From positions 1 through 64,000 of the forward strand of contig JANSWZ010000014.1 in NCBI GenBank assembly GCA_024743215.1: a stretch of 64,000 bases of DNA. The letters run 5' to 3'. The notes beneath the pieces were generated by a model. It was not told the origin of the DNA. It ran no database searches and saw only the letters and a list, made by a program, of their open reading frames with translations. Each line of letters opens with the position of its first letter. Within the stretch, counting starts at the first letter, position 1. The DNA is from Alphaproteobacteria bacterium (GTDB lineage: Bacteria > Pseudomonadota > Alphaproteobacteria > Rhizobiales > GCA-2746425). The position numbers were made by a program, and so were the translations under genes. Shown piece by piece: positions 1 through 9,516 of the stretch.

Positions 1-10
1 ATGACTTGTG

Positions 11-2809
11 ATGTCTGACACAATCGAATTCAGCCTCAATGGCACCACTGTTACCGCCAGAGAAGGCGAGACAATCTGGCAGGTTGCCAAGCGCGAAGGC
101 GTGGCTATTCCGCATCTGTGTCATCTGGACAAGCCCGGTTATCGTGCCGATGGCAATTGCCGCGCCTGTATGGTGGATGTTGAGGGCGAGCGCACGCTGG
201 CGGCCTCCTGCATTCGCAAGCCGACCGACGGCATGGTGGTGAACACTGCCACAGAACGCGCCGAAAAAAGCAGAGCCATGGTGTTTGAACTGCTGGCCGC
301 TGATATGCCGGAGCGCGCTGACACAGCGGATAATCAAAGTGCATTCTGGAACTGGGCCGACACGTTTGGCATTTCCGGTGGCATTTCCGGTTCAGGTCGA
401 TTGCCCGGCAAATTTGATGACGACGCTGATACCCATGATATCAGCAACCCTGCCATTGCGGTGAATCTGGATGCCTGTATTGCCTGCGGCCTGTGCGTGC
501 GCGCCTGCCGCGAGGTTCAGGTGAATGATGTGATCGGCATGGCCGGGCGCGGCTCCCATTCAGTTCCGGTCTTCGATATTCATGACCCGATGGGCCTGTC
601 GACCTGTGTGACCTGCGGCGAATGCGTGCAGGCCTGCCCGACCGGTGCCCTGTTTGAAAAATCACTCATGGACGCCGCTGGCAAAAAACGGGTGATCACT
701 GAGTTTGACGCCTCCGTCGATAGCGTTTGCCCGTTCTGCGGTGTTGGCTGTCAGACCACTGTGAATGTCAAAGACAACAAGATCGTCCAGGTGGATGGAC
801 GAGATGGACCGGCCAATGAAAACCGGCTCTGCGTCAAAGGCCGTTTTGGGTTTGATTATGTGATGAGCGAAGAGCGTCTGACCAGGCCGCTGATCCGCCG
901 CGATGACGCGCCAAAACGTGGCGACATCGATATGCGCTTCATGAAGGTGTCAGACATTTTTAGAGAAGCCACATGGGAAGAAGCCATGGCCAAATCCGCC
1001 GAAGGCCTGATGGCGATTGAACAAGCCCATGGCGGCGATGCCCTGTCGGGGTTTGGCTCTGCCAAGGGCTCCAATGAAGAGGCCTATCTGTTCCAGAAAC
1101 TGGTCCGCCAGGGGTTTGGAACCAACAATGTCGATCATTGCACACGGCTTTGCCACGCCTCGTCCGTGGCCGCACTGATGGAGGGTGTTTCCTCCGGAGC
1201 CGTGTCTGCCCCCTTTACAGATGCAATGGTTGCAGACTGCATCATTGTGATTGGCGCGCGGCCCACAACCAACCATCCGGTGGCTGCCACCTATTTCAAA
1301 CAAGCGGCGAAGAATGGTGCCAAGCTTGTGGTCATAGATCCGCGCCAGCAGGATCTGATGCGCTTTGCAGAACATTCCCTGCAGTTCAAGCCCGGCACTG
1401 ATGTGGCCATGCTGAACGCTTTTCTGCATGTGATCATCGAAGAGCACCTCTACGACCAGCAATATATTCAGGCCAATGTGTCCGGCTTCAATGCGCTGAA
1501 AGACAAGGTCAGGGATTTTGCACCGGAGGCGATGGCAGAAGTCTGTGGCATACCCGCTGATACGCTGCGCGCTGTCGCACGCCTTTATGCGACGTCCAAC
1601 CGATCTCTCATCTTCTGGGGCATGGGTATTTCACAGCACACCCATGGCACGGACAATGCGCGGTGCCTGATTGCCATGGCATTGATCACAGGCCAGATTG
1701 GGCGCCAGGGCACAGGCCTGCATCCGCTGCGGGGTCAGAACAATGTGCAGGGCGCTTCGGATGCCGGGCTCATTCCCATGTTCCTGCCCGATTATCAGAG
1801 CGTTGAAAGCGCGCCCATACGCGAACAATTCGAAGATGTCTGGGGCCGCACCATTGACCAGAAGCGCGGACTGACTGTTGTTGAAATTATGGATGCGGTT
1901 CACGCCGATCAAATCCACGGCATGTATATTATGGGTGAAAACCCGGCCATGTCTGACCCCGATCAACATCACGCACGGGCGGCGCTGGCAAAGCTGACGC
2001 ATCTTGTGGTGCAGGATATCTTCCTGACCGAAACCGCATGGCATGCAGATGTGGTGCTGCCCGCGTCCGCCCATGCGGAAAAGCTCGGCACCTTTACCAA
2101 TACCAACCGTCAGGTCCAGCTTGGCCGACCAGCGCTGAACCCGCCGGGCGAGGCCCGCCAGGACTGGAAGATCATTGTCGATCTTGCTGATCGCATGGGC
2201 CTTGATTGGCACTATGCAGATGTCAGCGAGGTTTACACCGAGATGATGCGTGTGATGCCGTCCTTGACCAACATTCCGTGGTCACGCCTCATCAGGGAAG
2301 ATTGCGTCACCTACCCGGCAGACAGCGAAGATGAGCCCGGCAATGCGGTTATTTTCGTCGACGGTTTTCCAACCCCTGACGGGCGCGGCCAACTGGTGCC
2401 CGCAGATCTGCTGGCCCCGGACGAAGTGCCTGATGCAGAATATCCACTGGTGCTGACAACCGGCAGATTGCTGGAACACTGGCACACCGGAGCCATGACC
2501 CGCCGCGCCAGCGTGCTTGACGCGATTGAACCGGAGGGAATTGCGGCCATGAACCCGCGTGAGATCGAGCGCCAGGGCTTGAGCATTGGCGACAGGGTCA
2601 GCGTTGAAACCCGGCGTGGTACGGTCTCAGCCCTGTTGCGCGCGGATCGTGAAGTGGCCGACGGCATGATCTTCATGCCGTTCTGCTTCAATGAAAGCCC
2701 CGCCAATGTGTTGACCAACCCGCAGCTTGATCCCTTCGGCAAAATCCCCGAATTCAAATTCTGTGCTGCCAAGATCAAACGCAAGGACGCGCTGGAAGCG
2801 GCAGAATAG
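11..2809 (+). CDS. fdsA: NAD-dependent formate dehydrogenase, alpha (molybdenum) subunit
   Basis: Catalytic subunit of a cytoplasmic, NAD-reducing formate dehydrogenase (formate to CO2). The N-terminal about 80 residues carry a 2Fe-2S ferredoxin fold with Cys in CHLDKPG, CRAC and ASCIR. Residues about 150-215 hold two ferredoxin-type 4Fe-4S motifs (CIACGLC and CVTCGEC). A third cluster motif, CPFCGVGC, opens the bis-MGD domain. C381 in RLCHASS is the likely molybdenum ligand, a cysteine enzyme rather than a selenocysteine one. Length (932 aa) is normal. The ATG at 11 follows an in-frame GTG at 8, either could be used. A stop at 16-18 in another frame could end an upstream subunit gene (fdsB expected), outside the window. 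The usual accessory genes fdsC and fdsD do not follow. It probably oxidises formate released by the DMFase and amidase encoded downstream. Confidence 0.95.
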   Translation: MSDTIEFSLNGTTVTAREGETIWQVAKREGVAIPHLCHLDKPGYRADGNCRACMVDVEGERTLAASCIRKPTDGMVVNTATERAEKSRAMVFELLAADMPERADTADNQSAFWNWADTFGISGGISGSGRLPGKFDDDADTHDISNPAIAVNLDACIACGLCVRACREVQVNDVIGMAGRGSHSVPVFDIHDPMGLSTCVTCGECVQACPTGALFEKSLMDAAGKKRVITEFDASVDSVCPFCGVGCQTTVNVKDNKIVQVDGRDGPANENRLCVKGRFGFDYVMSEERLTRPLIRRDDAPKRGDIDMRFMKVSDIFREATWEEAMAKSAEGLMAIEQAHGGDALSGFGSAKGSNEEAYLFQKLVRQGFGTNNVDHCTRLCHASSVAALMEGVSSGAVSAPFTDAMVADCIIVIGARPTTNHPVAATYFKQAAKNGAKLVVIDPRQQDLMRFAEHSLQFKPGTDVAMLNAFLHVIIEEHLYDQQYIQANVSGFNALKDKVRDFAPEAMAEVCGIPADTLRAVARLYATSNRSLIFWGMGISQHTHGTDNARCLIAMALITGQIGRQGTGLHPLRGQNNVQGASDAGLIPMFLPDYQSVESAPIREQFEDVWGRTIDQKRGLTVVEIMDAVHADQIHGMYIMGENPAMSDPDQHHARAALAKLTHLVVQDIFLTETAWHADVVLPASAHAEKLGTFTNTNRQVQLGRPALNPPGEARQDWKIIVDLADRMGLDWHYADVSEVYTEMMRVMPSLTNIPWSRLIREDCVTYPADSEDEPGNAVIFVDGFPTPDGRGQLVPADLLAPDEVPDAEYPLVLTTGRLLEHWHTGAMTRRASVLDAIEPEGIAAMNPREIERQGLSIGDRVSVETRRGTVSALLRADREVADGMIFMPFCFNESPANVLTNPQLDPFGKIPEFKFCAAKIKRKDALEAAE

Positions 2810-2856
2810 ATGGCCTTCTTGCTCTGTTCTGGGTGTTCAAAAGTGTAACAAGAAGA

Positions 2857-2884
2857 ATAATTATTTACTTTAATGAATAATTAT
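2857..2884. promoter_or_regulatory. AT-rich inverted repeat upstream of fhs
   Basis: Two perfect 9-base arms, ATAATTATT (2857-2865) and AATAATTAT (2876-2884), flank a 10-base spacer. The repeat lies about 55 bases before the fhs start and 47 bases after fdsA. It is too AT-rich and lacks the T-run needed for a convincing terminator, so an operator or promoter element for fhs is more likely. The role is inferred. Confidence 0.35.
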
Positions 2885-2938
2885 GAGAGCTTGCGGCGAA
2901 ATTTTAAACGCATTCATCACCTCAATTCGAGACACATC

Positions 2939-4615
2939 ATGGCATTCAAGACAGACATCGAAATCGCGCGCGAAGCCCACAAACGGCCCATTCAGGAAAT
3001 CGGTGAAAGGCTGGGAATACCGTCTGCAGACCTCGTGCCCTATGGTCATGACAAGGCCAAAGTGAGCGCCGACTTCATTGCTGCACAATCTGGCAAACCG
3101 GATGGCAAGCTCATTCTGGTCACAGCCATAAACCCAACCCCTGCCGGAGAAGGCAAAACAACCACAACTGTCGGGTTGGGTGACGGATTGAATGCGATTG
3201 GTAAGAAGGCTGCGATCTGTATTCGCGAGGCGTCACTTGGTCCCTGCTTCGGCATGAAAGGTGGCGCTGCCGGGGGCGGTTACGCGCAGGTGGTACCGAT
3301 GGAGGATATGAACCTTCATTTCACCGGTGACTTCCATGCCATTACCTCTGCCCATAATCTGCTGTCTGCAATGATCGACAACCACATTTATTGGGGCAAT
3401 GAACTGGGCATTGATAATCGCCGTGTCGTCTGGAAGCGTGTCGTCGATATGAATGACCGCGCCCTCCGGGATGTCGTGACGTCTCTTGGCGGTGTTCCAA
3501 ACGGGTTCCCGCGCCAATCGGGATTCGACATCACCGTAGCCTCAGAAGTCATGGCGATCCTTTGCCTGTCCAATGATCTGGAAGATCTGCAGGCACGTCT
3601 GGGTGATATCATCGTTGCCTATACCCGTGAGCGTGAGCCAATCACCTGTCGTGAGTTGAAGGCCGATGGGGCCATGACGGTGTTGTTGAAGGATGCGATG
3701 CAGCCAAATCTCGTGCAGACATTGGAGAACAATCCGGCCTTTGTTCATGGCGGTCCCTTTGCCAATATTGCTCATGGTTGCAACTCGGTTGTTGCCACCA
3801 AGACGGCCCTTAAGCTTGCTGATTATGTGGTCACCGAAGCTGGCTTCGGCGCAGATCTGGGCGCCGAGAAATTCATGAACATCAAATGCAGAAAAGCCGG
3901 CATTGCTCCGTCCGCAGTTGTCATCGTTGCGACCATCCGCGCGATGAAGATGAATGGCGGCGTGGCCAAAGCAGATTTGGGCGTTGAAAATGTGGGGGCG
4001 GTTCAAGATGGGTGCGCAAACCTGGGTCGACACATTGAGAACATCAAGGGGTTCGGCGTGCCCGCTGTCGTGGCGATCAACCATTTTCATGGGGATACAG
4101 ACGCAGAAATCGAGGCCTGCAAGGCTTACGTGCAGGGCCTGGGATCTGAAGCCATTTTGTGCAAACACTGGGCAGAAGGGTCCAAAGGCACCGAAGAACT
4201 CGCCACCCGCATTGCGCAGATCGCCGATGCTGGCGGTGCCCAATTCCAGACACTCTACCCCGATGAGATGCCATTGATGGAGAAAATCGAAACCATCGCC
4301 AAACGTATCTACCGCGCCAATGAAGTTCTGGCTGACAAGAAAATCCGGGATCAATTGCGCATGTGGGAAAAACAGGGATTTGGCCATCTGCCAATTTGCA
4401 TGGCAAAAACCCAATACTCCTTTTCAACCGATCCCAATCTGCGGGGGGCACCAAGTGGTCACTCCGTACCAGTGCGCGAAGTGCGGCTCTCGGCAGGTGC
4501 CGGATTCATTGTCGTCGTCTGCGGTGAAATCATGACAATGCCGGGTCTGCCAAGAAAACCGAGCGCTGAAGTCATCATGATGAACGAGGATGGCCTGATC
4601 GAAGGTCTTTTCTAA
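2939..4615 (+). CDS. fhs: formate--tetrahydrofolate ligase
   Basis: ATP-dependent ligation of formate to tetrahydrofolate, giving 10-formyl-THF for one-carbon assimilation; it can run in reverse to release formate. The P-loop-like nucleotide motif [10 protein letters not shown] lies near residue 65, as in the family. I place the start at 2939 ([10 protein letters not shown]), giving 558 aa, the usual length; the frame stays open upstream to 2873 but those 22 residues do not look like family sequence. It follows fdsA on the same strand, so the two main fates of formate, oxidation and assimilation, sit side by side. The stop is 4 bases from the convergent NorD-like gene. Confidence 0.95.
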   Translation: MAFKTDIEIAREAHKRPIQEIGERLGIPSADLVPYGHDKAKVSADFIAAQSGKPDGKLILVTAINPTPAGEGKTTTTVGLGDGLNAIGKKAAICIREASLGPCFGMKGGAAGGGYAQVVPMEDMNLHFTGDFHAITSAHNLLSAMIDNHIYWGNELGIDNRRVVWKRVVDMNDRALRDVVTSLGGVPNGFPRQSGFDITVASEVMAILCLSNDLEDLQARLGDIIVAYTREREPITCRELKADGAMTVLLKDAMQPNLVQTLENNPAFVHGGPFANIAHGCNSVVATKTALKLADYVVTEAGFGADLGAEKFMNIKCRKAGIAPSAVVIVATIRAMKMNGGVAKADLGVENVGAVQDGCANLGRHIENIKGFGVPAVVAINHFHGDTDAEIEACKAYVQGLGSEAILCKHWAEGSKGTEELATRIAQIADAGGAQFQTLYPDEMPLMEKIETIAKRIYRANEVLADKKIRDQLRMWEKQGFGHLPICMAKTQYSFSTDPNLRGAPSGHSVPVREVRLSAGAGFIVVVCGEIMTMPGLPRKPSAEVIMMNEDGLIEGLF

Positions 4616-4619
4616 AACC

Positions 4620-6929
4620 TCATCCCGTCACCTTGAAGTAAAGCGCTGAAAGGCGCGATGGCAGGTCCTCAATCCTTTCCAGCGGGAAGGTATTTCTTTT
4701 GCCGAAAATGGTTGCGGCGGATTTATGGGCTGACCGGCCAAGCGGGATGCAAAACAGATCCAGACCTTTGGCGCGCGACAAAGCAATTGCCCTGCGGGCA
4801 TCTTCCATCAGATGCCTTGGGTCTTCCATATCAATATCGGAAGGTTCTCCATCGGTGAGCACGATTATGATTTTCCTGCGCGTTTTCTGCTTTTGAAGTG
4901 CGTTGGATAGAAACCTCAGGGCTGAGCCCAGCCGCGTCGACAGGCCGGGTGTCAGATCAGCCAAACGGCCCTGCACTTGCGCACCATCCTCTTCAAACGA
5001 TTTGATGGATGCCAATTGAACATCATCTTTCCCGTTTGATGAAAATGCGAAGACGCCAAAGGCGTCTCCAGCGGCAGACAGTCCCTCCACCAGCAAAGCC
5101 GTCGAAATCACGGCCATCTGGAGAATTGTCTCCTGACCACCTTGCGGAATATCTCCGGTGGATTGAGACATATCAATCAAAAGTCCCAAAGTGACATCGT
5201 TTTTCGCACGCTTTTGTCGAACATAGATCCTTGGGTCAGGGCTCGTACCCTGCTGCAAGGCGATGACAACATCATTGGCGGCATCCATATCAATGATGTC
5301 TCCCTCAAGAGCGCGGCCGGTGGTTTCATAACGCCCGAATTGTGCGTTCCTTGCCAGCACCTCAATTCGGGCAGCCGTCCCGGCATGATGCGAGAGTTTT
5401 TCGGTCAACCAGTTTGGCGACGGTCGGGGCGTCAGAGATTTTTCACGCACCGTGACAAACTCATTCTGGTCGCGCTGCAAGACTTCATTCCATTCCGGGT
5501 AGAGGCCAAGAACAACGCCCAGTTCCTCGTCCTGCGAGGTGGGTTTTTTTCGGGCACGTTCCGAGCCTTCAACATCCTGATCATCTTCGTTCTGAACCGG
5601 GTCCTCCACATCTTCCTTACGGTCCATTTTGGCAGCATCTAGAAAGATTTCCGAGGGCGGCTGATCGGGATTGTCAGCCTCGTCAAAGTCAAACAGGCCC
5701 AGCCCATCATCACGATAGTCTGGCTCGACCGCGTAGGATTTGGGATCAAATGGTATCCGCATCTGCCCCAGGTCATTACCGAGAATCCGTGCGATGCGTT
5801 CAGCCATAAACTGATCCTGAGGCGCGGAGCTGAAGGCTGCGTCAAACAGACGTTGCCCTTTCCTGATCCAACTATCCGAGCATTGGAACGCAGGATCACT
5901 CAAGCCGAGCGCCAGGGTCGTAAATAGGGAATGAATTGTGCGCGCGACCGGCGCGCCTGCTGTTGGTTCAACTGTATGAAAACGCAGCCACATTTGTGCC
6001 AAACCAGGATATTCCTGCGCTGCAAGACGCTCAACCCGTGCATCTTCAATCAGGGATGTCAGCGCAATTTGCATGGGTTTCATGCCCCGGATCGGAAACC
6101 GGTTTTTGGTAAAGCGATTGTGAGCTGCCGCATGAAGGATAGCCGCTTCAAAATAAGCTCCCTGATTGTGCTTATGGCGACGAGGAACCGTTGAGGGCAC
6201 AAGCACAATATTGCCGCGAATTTTCAGCCTCTCCGCTGATGCAGCAGTGATTTCAGCCTGCTCTTTCTGAAGGTTTACATCCGTTTTCCACAAGCAGCGA
6301 ACCAGATGTTTCAAGTGAGCCTCATGCCGGGAGAACTGCCCCCGCCCCTCATAATGCGCCAATTGGGACAGGCTTTTGGGATCACTCAGGCTGAAATAGG
6401 CCAGTCTGCTCTGCTTGCTGTCTGGATAAAGATTGATGCCGTCAATGAGCCATCTGGAAACGTCATCGGGTTCCAGCCTTTGATACAGATTGGGAGACCG
6501 CTTCACGAAGGCCGGGATGGATTCAGGGGCGTTGCGAGCGAGCGCAACAATCCCCTCCAGCAGGCAGAGCGCATGAGCGCGATGCACGTTATTCTGGAAA
6601 AAGGTTTCTCCTGCGCGAATGGCAATGATGGTGCTGCGCGTGCCAACAGACAGGCAGATTTCATGAATTGATTTTGTGATCGCCTCGATGTCGGTTTTTT
6701 GCGATGCCCTGATCGCAGTGCGGTGAAGTGCCCAAAGTGCGGTCAGAACATCAGGCCCGGCATTGGCCTCATAGAGCCTGATAATCGCTCGCTCCCAATT
6801 TTCCGATGGTCCAATTCCGGCAAGCTGTGCAAGCAATGTACGGGTTGATTTATATTCTTTGACAATGAACGATTGACTGCCAAAGCGGTCGGTTAGAAGC
6901 TCTTCCAAATCAAGTTTTCTCTGAAACAC
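4620..6929 (-). CDS. NorD/CbbO-like von Willebrand factor A domain protein
   Basis: A 769-aa protein whose C-terminal about 190 residues form a VWA domain. The metal-binding MIDAS motif DMSQS lies near residue 586, with TDGEPSD further on. An acidic linker rich in D/E precedes it. The N-terminal half looks helical and resembles NorD and CbbO, the partners of NorQ/CbbQ-type AAA+ ATPases. Such pairs remodel or load metal into a target enzyme, for example the nitric oxide reductase iron site or inhibited RuBisCO. Length is closer to CbbO than to NorD. It is the last gene of the amiE-ATPase-VWA operon, 18 bases after the ATPase. No nitric oxide reductase or RuBisCO gene is in the window, so the client is unknown. 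Confidence 0.85.
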   Translation of the reverse strand: MFQRKLDLEELLTDRFGSQSFIVKEYKSTRTLLAQLAGIGPSENWERAIIRLYEANAGPDVLTALWALHRTAIRASQKTDIEAITKSIHEICLSVGTRSTIIAIRAGETFFQNNVHRAHALCLLEGIVALARNAPESIPAFVKRSPNLYQRLEPDDVSRWLIDGINLYPDSKQSRLAYFSLSDPKSLSQLAHYEGRGQFSRHEAHLKHLVRCLWKTDVNLQKEQAEITAASAERLKIRGNIVLVPSTVPRRHKHNQGAYFEAAILHAAAHNRFTKNRFPIRGMKPMQIALTSLIEDARVERLAAQEYPGLAQMWLRFHTVEPTAGAPVARTIHSLFTTLALGLSDPAFQCSDSWIRKGQRLFDAAFSSAPQDQFMAERIARILGNDLGQMRIPFDPKSYAVEPDYRDDGLGLFDFDEADNPDQPPSEIFLDAAKMDRKEDVEDPVQNEDDQDVEGSERARKKPTSQDEELGVVLGLYPEWNEVLQRDQNEFVTVREKSLTPRPSPNWLTEKLSHHAGTAARIEVLARNAQFGRYETTGRALEGDIIDMDAANDVVIALQQGTSPDPRIYVRQKRAKNDVTLGLLIDMSQSTGDIPQGGQETILQMAVISTALLVEGLSAAGDAFGVFAFSSNGKDDVQLASIKSFEEDGAQVQGRLADLTPGLSTRLGSALRFLSNALQKQKTRRKIIIVLTDGEPSDIDMEDPRHLMEDARRAIALSRAKGLDLFCIPLGRSAHKSAATIFGKRNTFPLERIEDLPSRLSALYFKVTG

Positions 6930-6947
6930 CGTTTTGGGCCACCAGCG

Positions 6948-7745
6948 TCAGATGCAGGCGACAACAGCTGACCGCAATGCCGTCCTGACATGGGCATCGT
7001 CGGTCAACGGTACGATAATCGCCATATCACAGGCATCCGCTACCGGTATGCCCCGCGAGATCAGTTTTCCGGCTCGTATCAATGTCCGTGTTGAAGCACC
7101 TTCCTCCAGGCCATTGTTGCTGAGATTGCGAGAGGCCGTCGCAATGCGAACAAGTTGAGCGGCAATGTCGGCCGAAACACCTGCTTCCCTGACGACAATC
7201 TTTGTTTCAAGCTCCGGATCTGCATGTGCAAAATCCAAAGCAGCGAAGCGCTGCTTGGTGGATTCCTTGAGATCTTTCACGACGCTTTGATATCCCGGGT
7301 TATAGGAAATCACCAAAAAGAAGTCCGGGTGCGCGGCGACAAGTTCGTTCTTTTTCTCCAAATGCAGGGCCCGCCTGTCATCAGTGAGAGGATGAATAAC
7401 GACGGTTGTGTCCTGCCGAGCCTCGACGATTTCATCCAGATAACAAATAGCGCCTTCGCGGACGGCTTGTGTCAGCGGCCCATCTTTCCACACGGTCTCG
7501 CCACCTTCCAACAAGTAACGTCCCACCAGATCAGCAGCCGTCATATCATCATGGCAGGACACGGAAATGAGCGGTCGTTTCATCCGCCAGGCCATATGCT
7601 CAACGAAACGCGTTTTTCCACATCCTGTTGGCCCCTTCAACAAGATCGGAACCCGTTCCTCATAGGCGGCTTGAAAATAGTCCACCTCATTTGCGGCCGG
7701 AGCGTAAAATGGTTCTGCGTCAATGGTAAATTGCTGTAGGGACAT
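6948..7745 (-). CDS. NorQ/CbbQ-type MoxR AAA+ ATPase
   Basis: AAA+ ATPase of the MoxR family, NorQ/CbbQ branch, 265 aa, cytoplasmic. Walker A is GPTGCGKT (residues 38-45) and Walker B is CYLDEI. The sensor region reads VISYNPGYQ, which is typical of CbbQ/NirQ/NorQ. It is encoded between amiE and the VWA gene and should form a hexameric motor that contacts its client through the VWA partner. An 84-base gap with a strong stem-loop separates it from amiE, so it may be expressed less than the amidase. Family assignment is firm; the substrate is not known. Confidence 0.9.
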   Translation of the reverse strand: MSLQQFTIDAEPFYAPAANEVDYFQAAYEERVPILLKGPTGCGKTRFVEHMAWRMKRPLISVSCHDDMTAADLVGRYLLEGGETVWKDGPLTQAVREGAICYLDEIVEARQDTTVVIHPLTDDRRALHLEKKNELVAAHPDFFLVISYNPGYQSVVKDLKESTKQRFAALDFAHADPELETKIVVREAGVSADIAAQLVRIATASRNLSNNGLEEGASTRTLIRAGKLISRGIPVADACDMAIIVPLTDDAHVRTALRSAVVACI

Positions 7746-7769
7746 CAGATTATCTTTTGAAAATGTTGA

Positions 7770-7808
7770 ACTGCCAGCCCGACATCAGCCCGACATCAGG
7801 CTGGCAGT
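7770..7808 (-). terminator. stem-loop between amiE and the NorQ-like gene
   Basis: Arms ACTGCCAGCC (7770-7779) and GGCTGGCAGT (7799-7808) form a perfect 10-bp stem. The 19-base loop holds most of an 11-base tandem repeat (CGACATCAGCC read on the plus strand). No long T-run follows on the minus strand, so partial termination or mRNA processing that favours amiE is more likely than complete termination. Confidence 0.55.
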
Positions 7809-7829
7809 GTTAAGTGGAACGACGCTTAT

Positions 7830-8870
7830 TTATCGATGACCTGAAGAAATTTTGGTCGGGATGCCTTCGATTGGGCAATCCTCAACTCCTGGCGCATCAC
7901 GCGTAAAGCCTTCAACCATATCTCTGGTTCCTTCGGGATCCTCCACCCATTTTTTGTAGAACTCGAACGGCATGGCGCACGTGCCGCGCGGATCGTCGCC
8001 GGAGTTGGTTGTTCCGGTATATCCACGGTGCAGCAGCTTGTAGAGATGGTTTTGACTCTGACTTTTGGCCCGATGTTCTCTGATCAATGGCACCGAGAGC
8101 TGCGCATATTGAATGCCCATTTCCTCGGTTCCACATTCGCCCAGCGTACGCCCGTCAAAGCCGATGATCGATGAGTGACCGAAATAGGTGTAAACCCCAT
8201 CAAAACCAGTAGCATTTGCGACAGCCACATAAGTGTTGTTGGACCACGCCATGGCCTTTGACATAACGATCTGCTGTTCTTTAGCCGGATACATGTAGCC
8301 CTGGCAGCGAACCACTAATTCCGCGCCGCGCATGGCACAATCTCGCCAGATTTCAGGATAATTCCCATCGTCGCAAATGATAAGGCTGATCTTCAAACCC
8401 TTGGGTCCTTCGGACACGTAAGTACAGTCTCCGGGATACCAGCCCTCAATCGGTACCCATGGCATGATTTTCCGGTACTTTTGAACAATCTCACCCTGAT
8501 CGTTCATCAAGATAAGGGTGTTGTAAGGCGCTTTGTTCGGATGTTCTTCATGTTGCTCACCTGTAAGCGAAAATACACCCCAACATTTTGCCTTGCGACA
8601 GGCCTCAGCAAAAATTTCGGTCTCAGCACCCGGTATTGTTGACGCCGTCGCATACATTTCCTCTGCGTCATACATGATACCGTGGGTGGAATATTCGGGA
8701 AAGACGACCAGGTCCATACCCGGCAATCCCTGCTTCATTCCGACCAGCATATCGGCAATTTTTTTGGCATTTTCGATGACATCCGCCTTCGTGTGCAGGC
8801 GCGGCATCTTGTAGTTCACCACGGCCACCCCGACGGTGTCTTTGGTGGAGGTGATATCACCATGTTGCAT
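7830..8870 (-). CDS. amiE: aliphatic amidase
   Basis: Hydrolyses short aliphatic amides (acetamide, propionamide, formamide) to acid and ammonia. It is a cytoplasmic nitrilase-superfamily enzyme, normally a homohexamer. The 346-aa product matches AmiE along its length, and the catalytic residues fall at the canonical positions: E59, K134, E142 and C166 (in [10 protein letters not shown]). The start at 8870 (MQHGDIT) is set by homology and the AGGA just upstream; the frame is open further but those residues are not family-like. It heads the amiE-ATPase-VWA operon. Its leader carries two ANTAR-type hairpins, so AmiR antitermination is expected, as in Pseudomonas. Formamidase is a less good fit. 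Confidence 0.95.
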   Translation of the reverse strand: MQHGDITSTKDTVGVAVVNYKMPRLHTKADVIENAKKIADMLVGMKQGLPGMDLVVFPEYSTHGIMYDAEEMYATASTIPGAETEIFAEACRKAKCWGVFSLTGEQHEEHPNKAPYNTLILMNDQGEIVQKYRKIMPWVPIEGWYPGDCTYVSEGPKGLKISLIICDDGNYPEIWRDCAMRGAELVVRCQGYMYPAKEQQIVMSKAMAWSNNTYVAVANATGFDGVYTYFGHSSIIGFDGRTLGECGTEEMGIQYAQLSVPLIREHRAKSQSQNHLYKLLHRGYTGTTNSGDDPRGTCAMPFEFYKKWVEDPEGTRDMVEGFTRDAPGVEDCPIEGIPTKISSGHR

Positions 8871-9085
8871 GATCGTTCCTTTCAATTGATGTAAAGCGGA
8901 ACTGAACATTGACCAGCGCACCCAGGCTCTGCAGAAACACAAGCGCAGGGCTGGACCAACGCGAAGGGTCAACGCATTTGAAGCGTTTCTTCACGTTCAG
9001 GCCGGTCGTTTTTTCAAACAGGCGCCGAAAATCGGGAAGTTCAAAAAAAACTTGTTCAGATGAATTCAATATTTGAAATATGGTG

Positions 9086-9174
9086 CCAGACAACTCTGTC
9101 GGGCAATAAATACTCAAATTCCCAATTGGAATCTGATTTCTAACTTCGGGCGCGCCCTGACTACAGTGTCAGGG
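9086..9174 (-). promoter_or_regulatory. dual-hairpin ANTAR target in the amiE leader
   Basis: Read on the minus strand, the first hairpin (9174-9155) has a perfect 7-bp stem CCCTGAC/GTCAGGG and the loop ACTGTA. The second (9102-9086) has the stem CCGAC/GTCTGG with one bulged T and the loop AGAGTT. Both loops have six bases with A at position 1 and G at position 4, the signature of RNAs bound by ANTAR antiterminators. The spacer is 52 bases. A T8 run on the same transcript follows about 35 bases later, ending about 170 bases before amiE. I see no strong terminator hairpin before it. AmiR, encoded at 21276, is the likely ligand. Confidence 0.72.
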
Positions 9175-9516
9175 TCACAGATTTTCTGCCCAATGTGCAA
9201 ATTACCGTTACAGCTTTTTTTTGAAAACGCAATATTAGAAACAGCAATCTGTCAAAATGCCTGAGTTCGATTTGTAGGCGTATTTCTCAAAAAACACGCC
9301 TCCATCGACATTTGCGTAACGAGCCTGCATTTATTGCAAATCCCGGTGATAACGAGGCTATTTTTTGTGCATTAGCCTAATGTTATAGCAAGATTCATCA
9401 GATTTCAGTCAGAATTGAATAATTCAATTTTTCCCTTGTAATGAATATTTTTTTCCTTAAAATCAAAAATAAGATGAGCTACGGTACCAATAATCCAAGC
9501 GATTTACCGGATTGTT
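9175..9516. promoter_or_regulatory. divergent promoter region between the amiE and urt/dmf leaders
   Basis: This stretch is AT-rich and has no open frame I would call a gene. A perfect palindrome, AATTGAAT-A-ATTCAATT, spans 9413-9429 and could be an operator. A candidate rightward sigma-70 promoter is TTGTAA (9436-9441), a 16-base spacer and TAAAAT (9458-9463), which would start transcription about 45 bases before the first rightward hairpin. A weaker inverted repeat AGGCGT/ACGCCT lies at 9276-9301. I see no convincing leftward promoter. The promoter calls are by eye only. Confidence 0.4.

Noticed and set aside
4620-7745. Nitric oxide reductase norQD genes proper
   Set aside because: No norC, norB or norE is present and the VWA protein is longer than usual NorD, so only the family resemblance is kept.
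7830-8870. Formamidase (AmiF/FmdA) instead of aliphatic amidase
   Set aside because: The sequence follows AmiE throughout with the catalytic residues at AmiE positions 59, 134, 142 and 166.
9276-9301. AGGCGT/ACGCCT repeat as a terminator
   Set aside because: The stem is only 6 bp with a 14-base loop and no T-run on either side.
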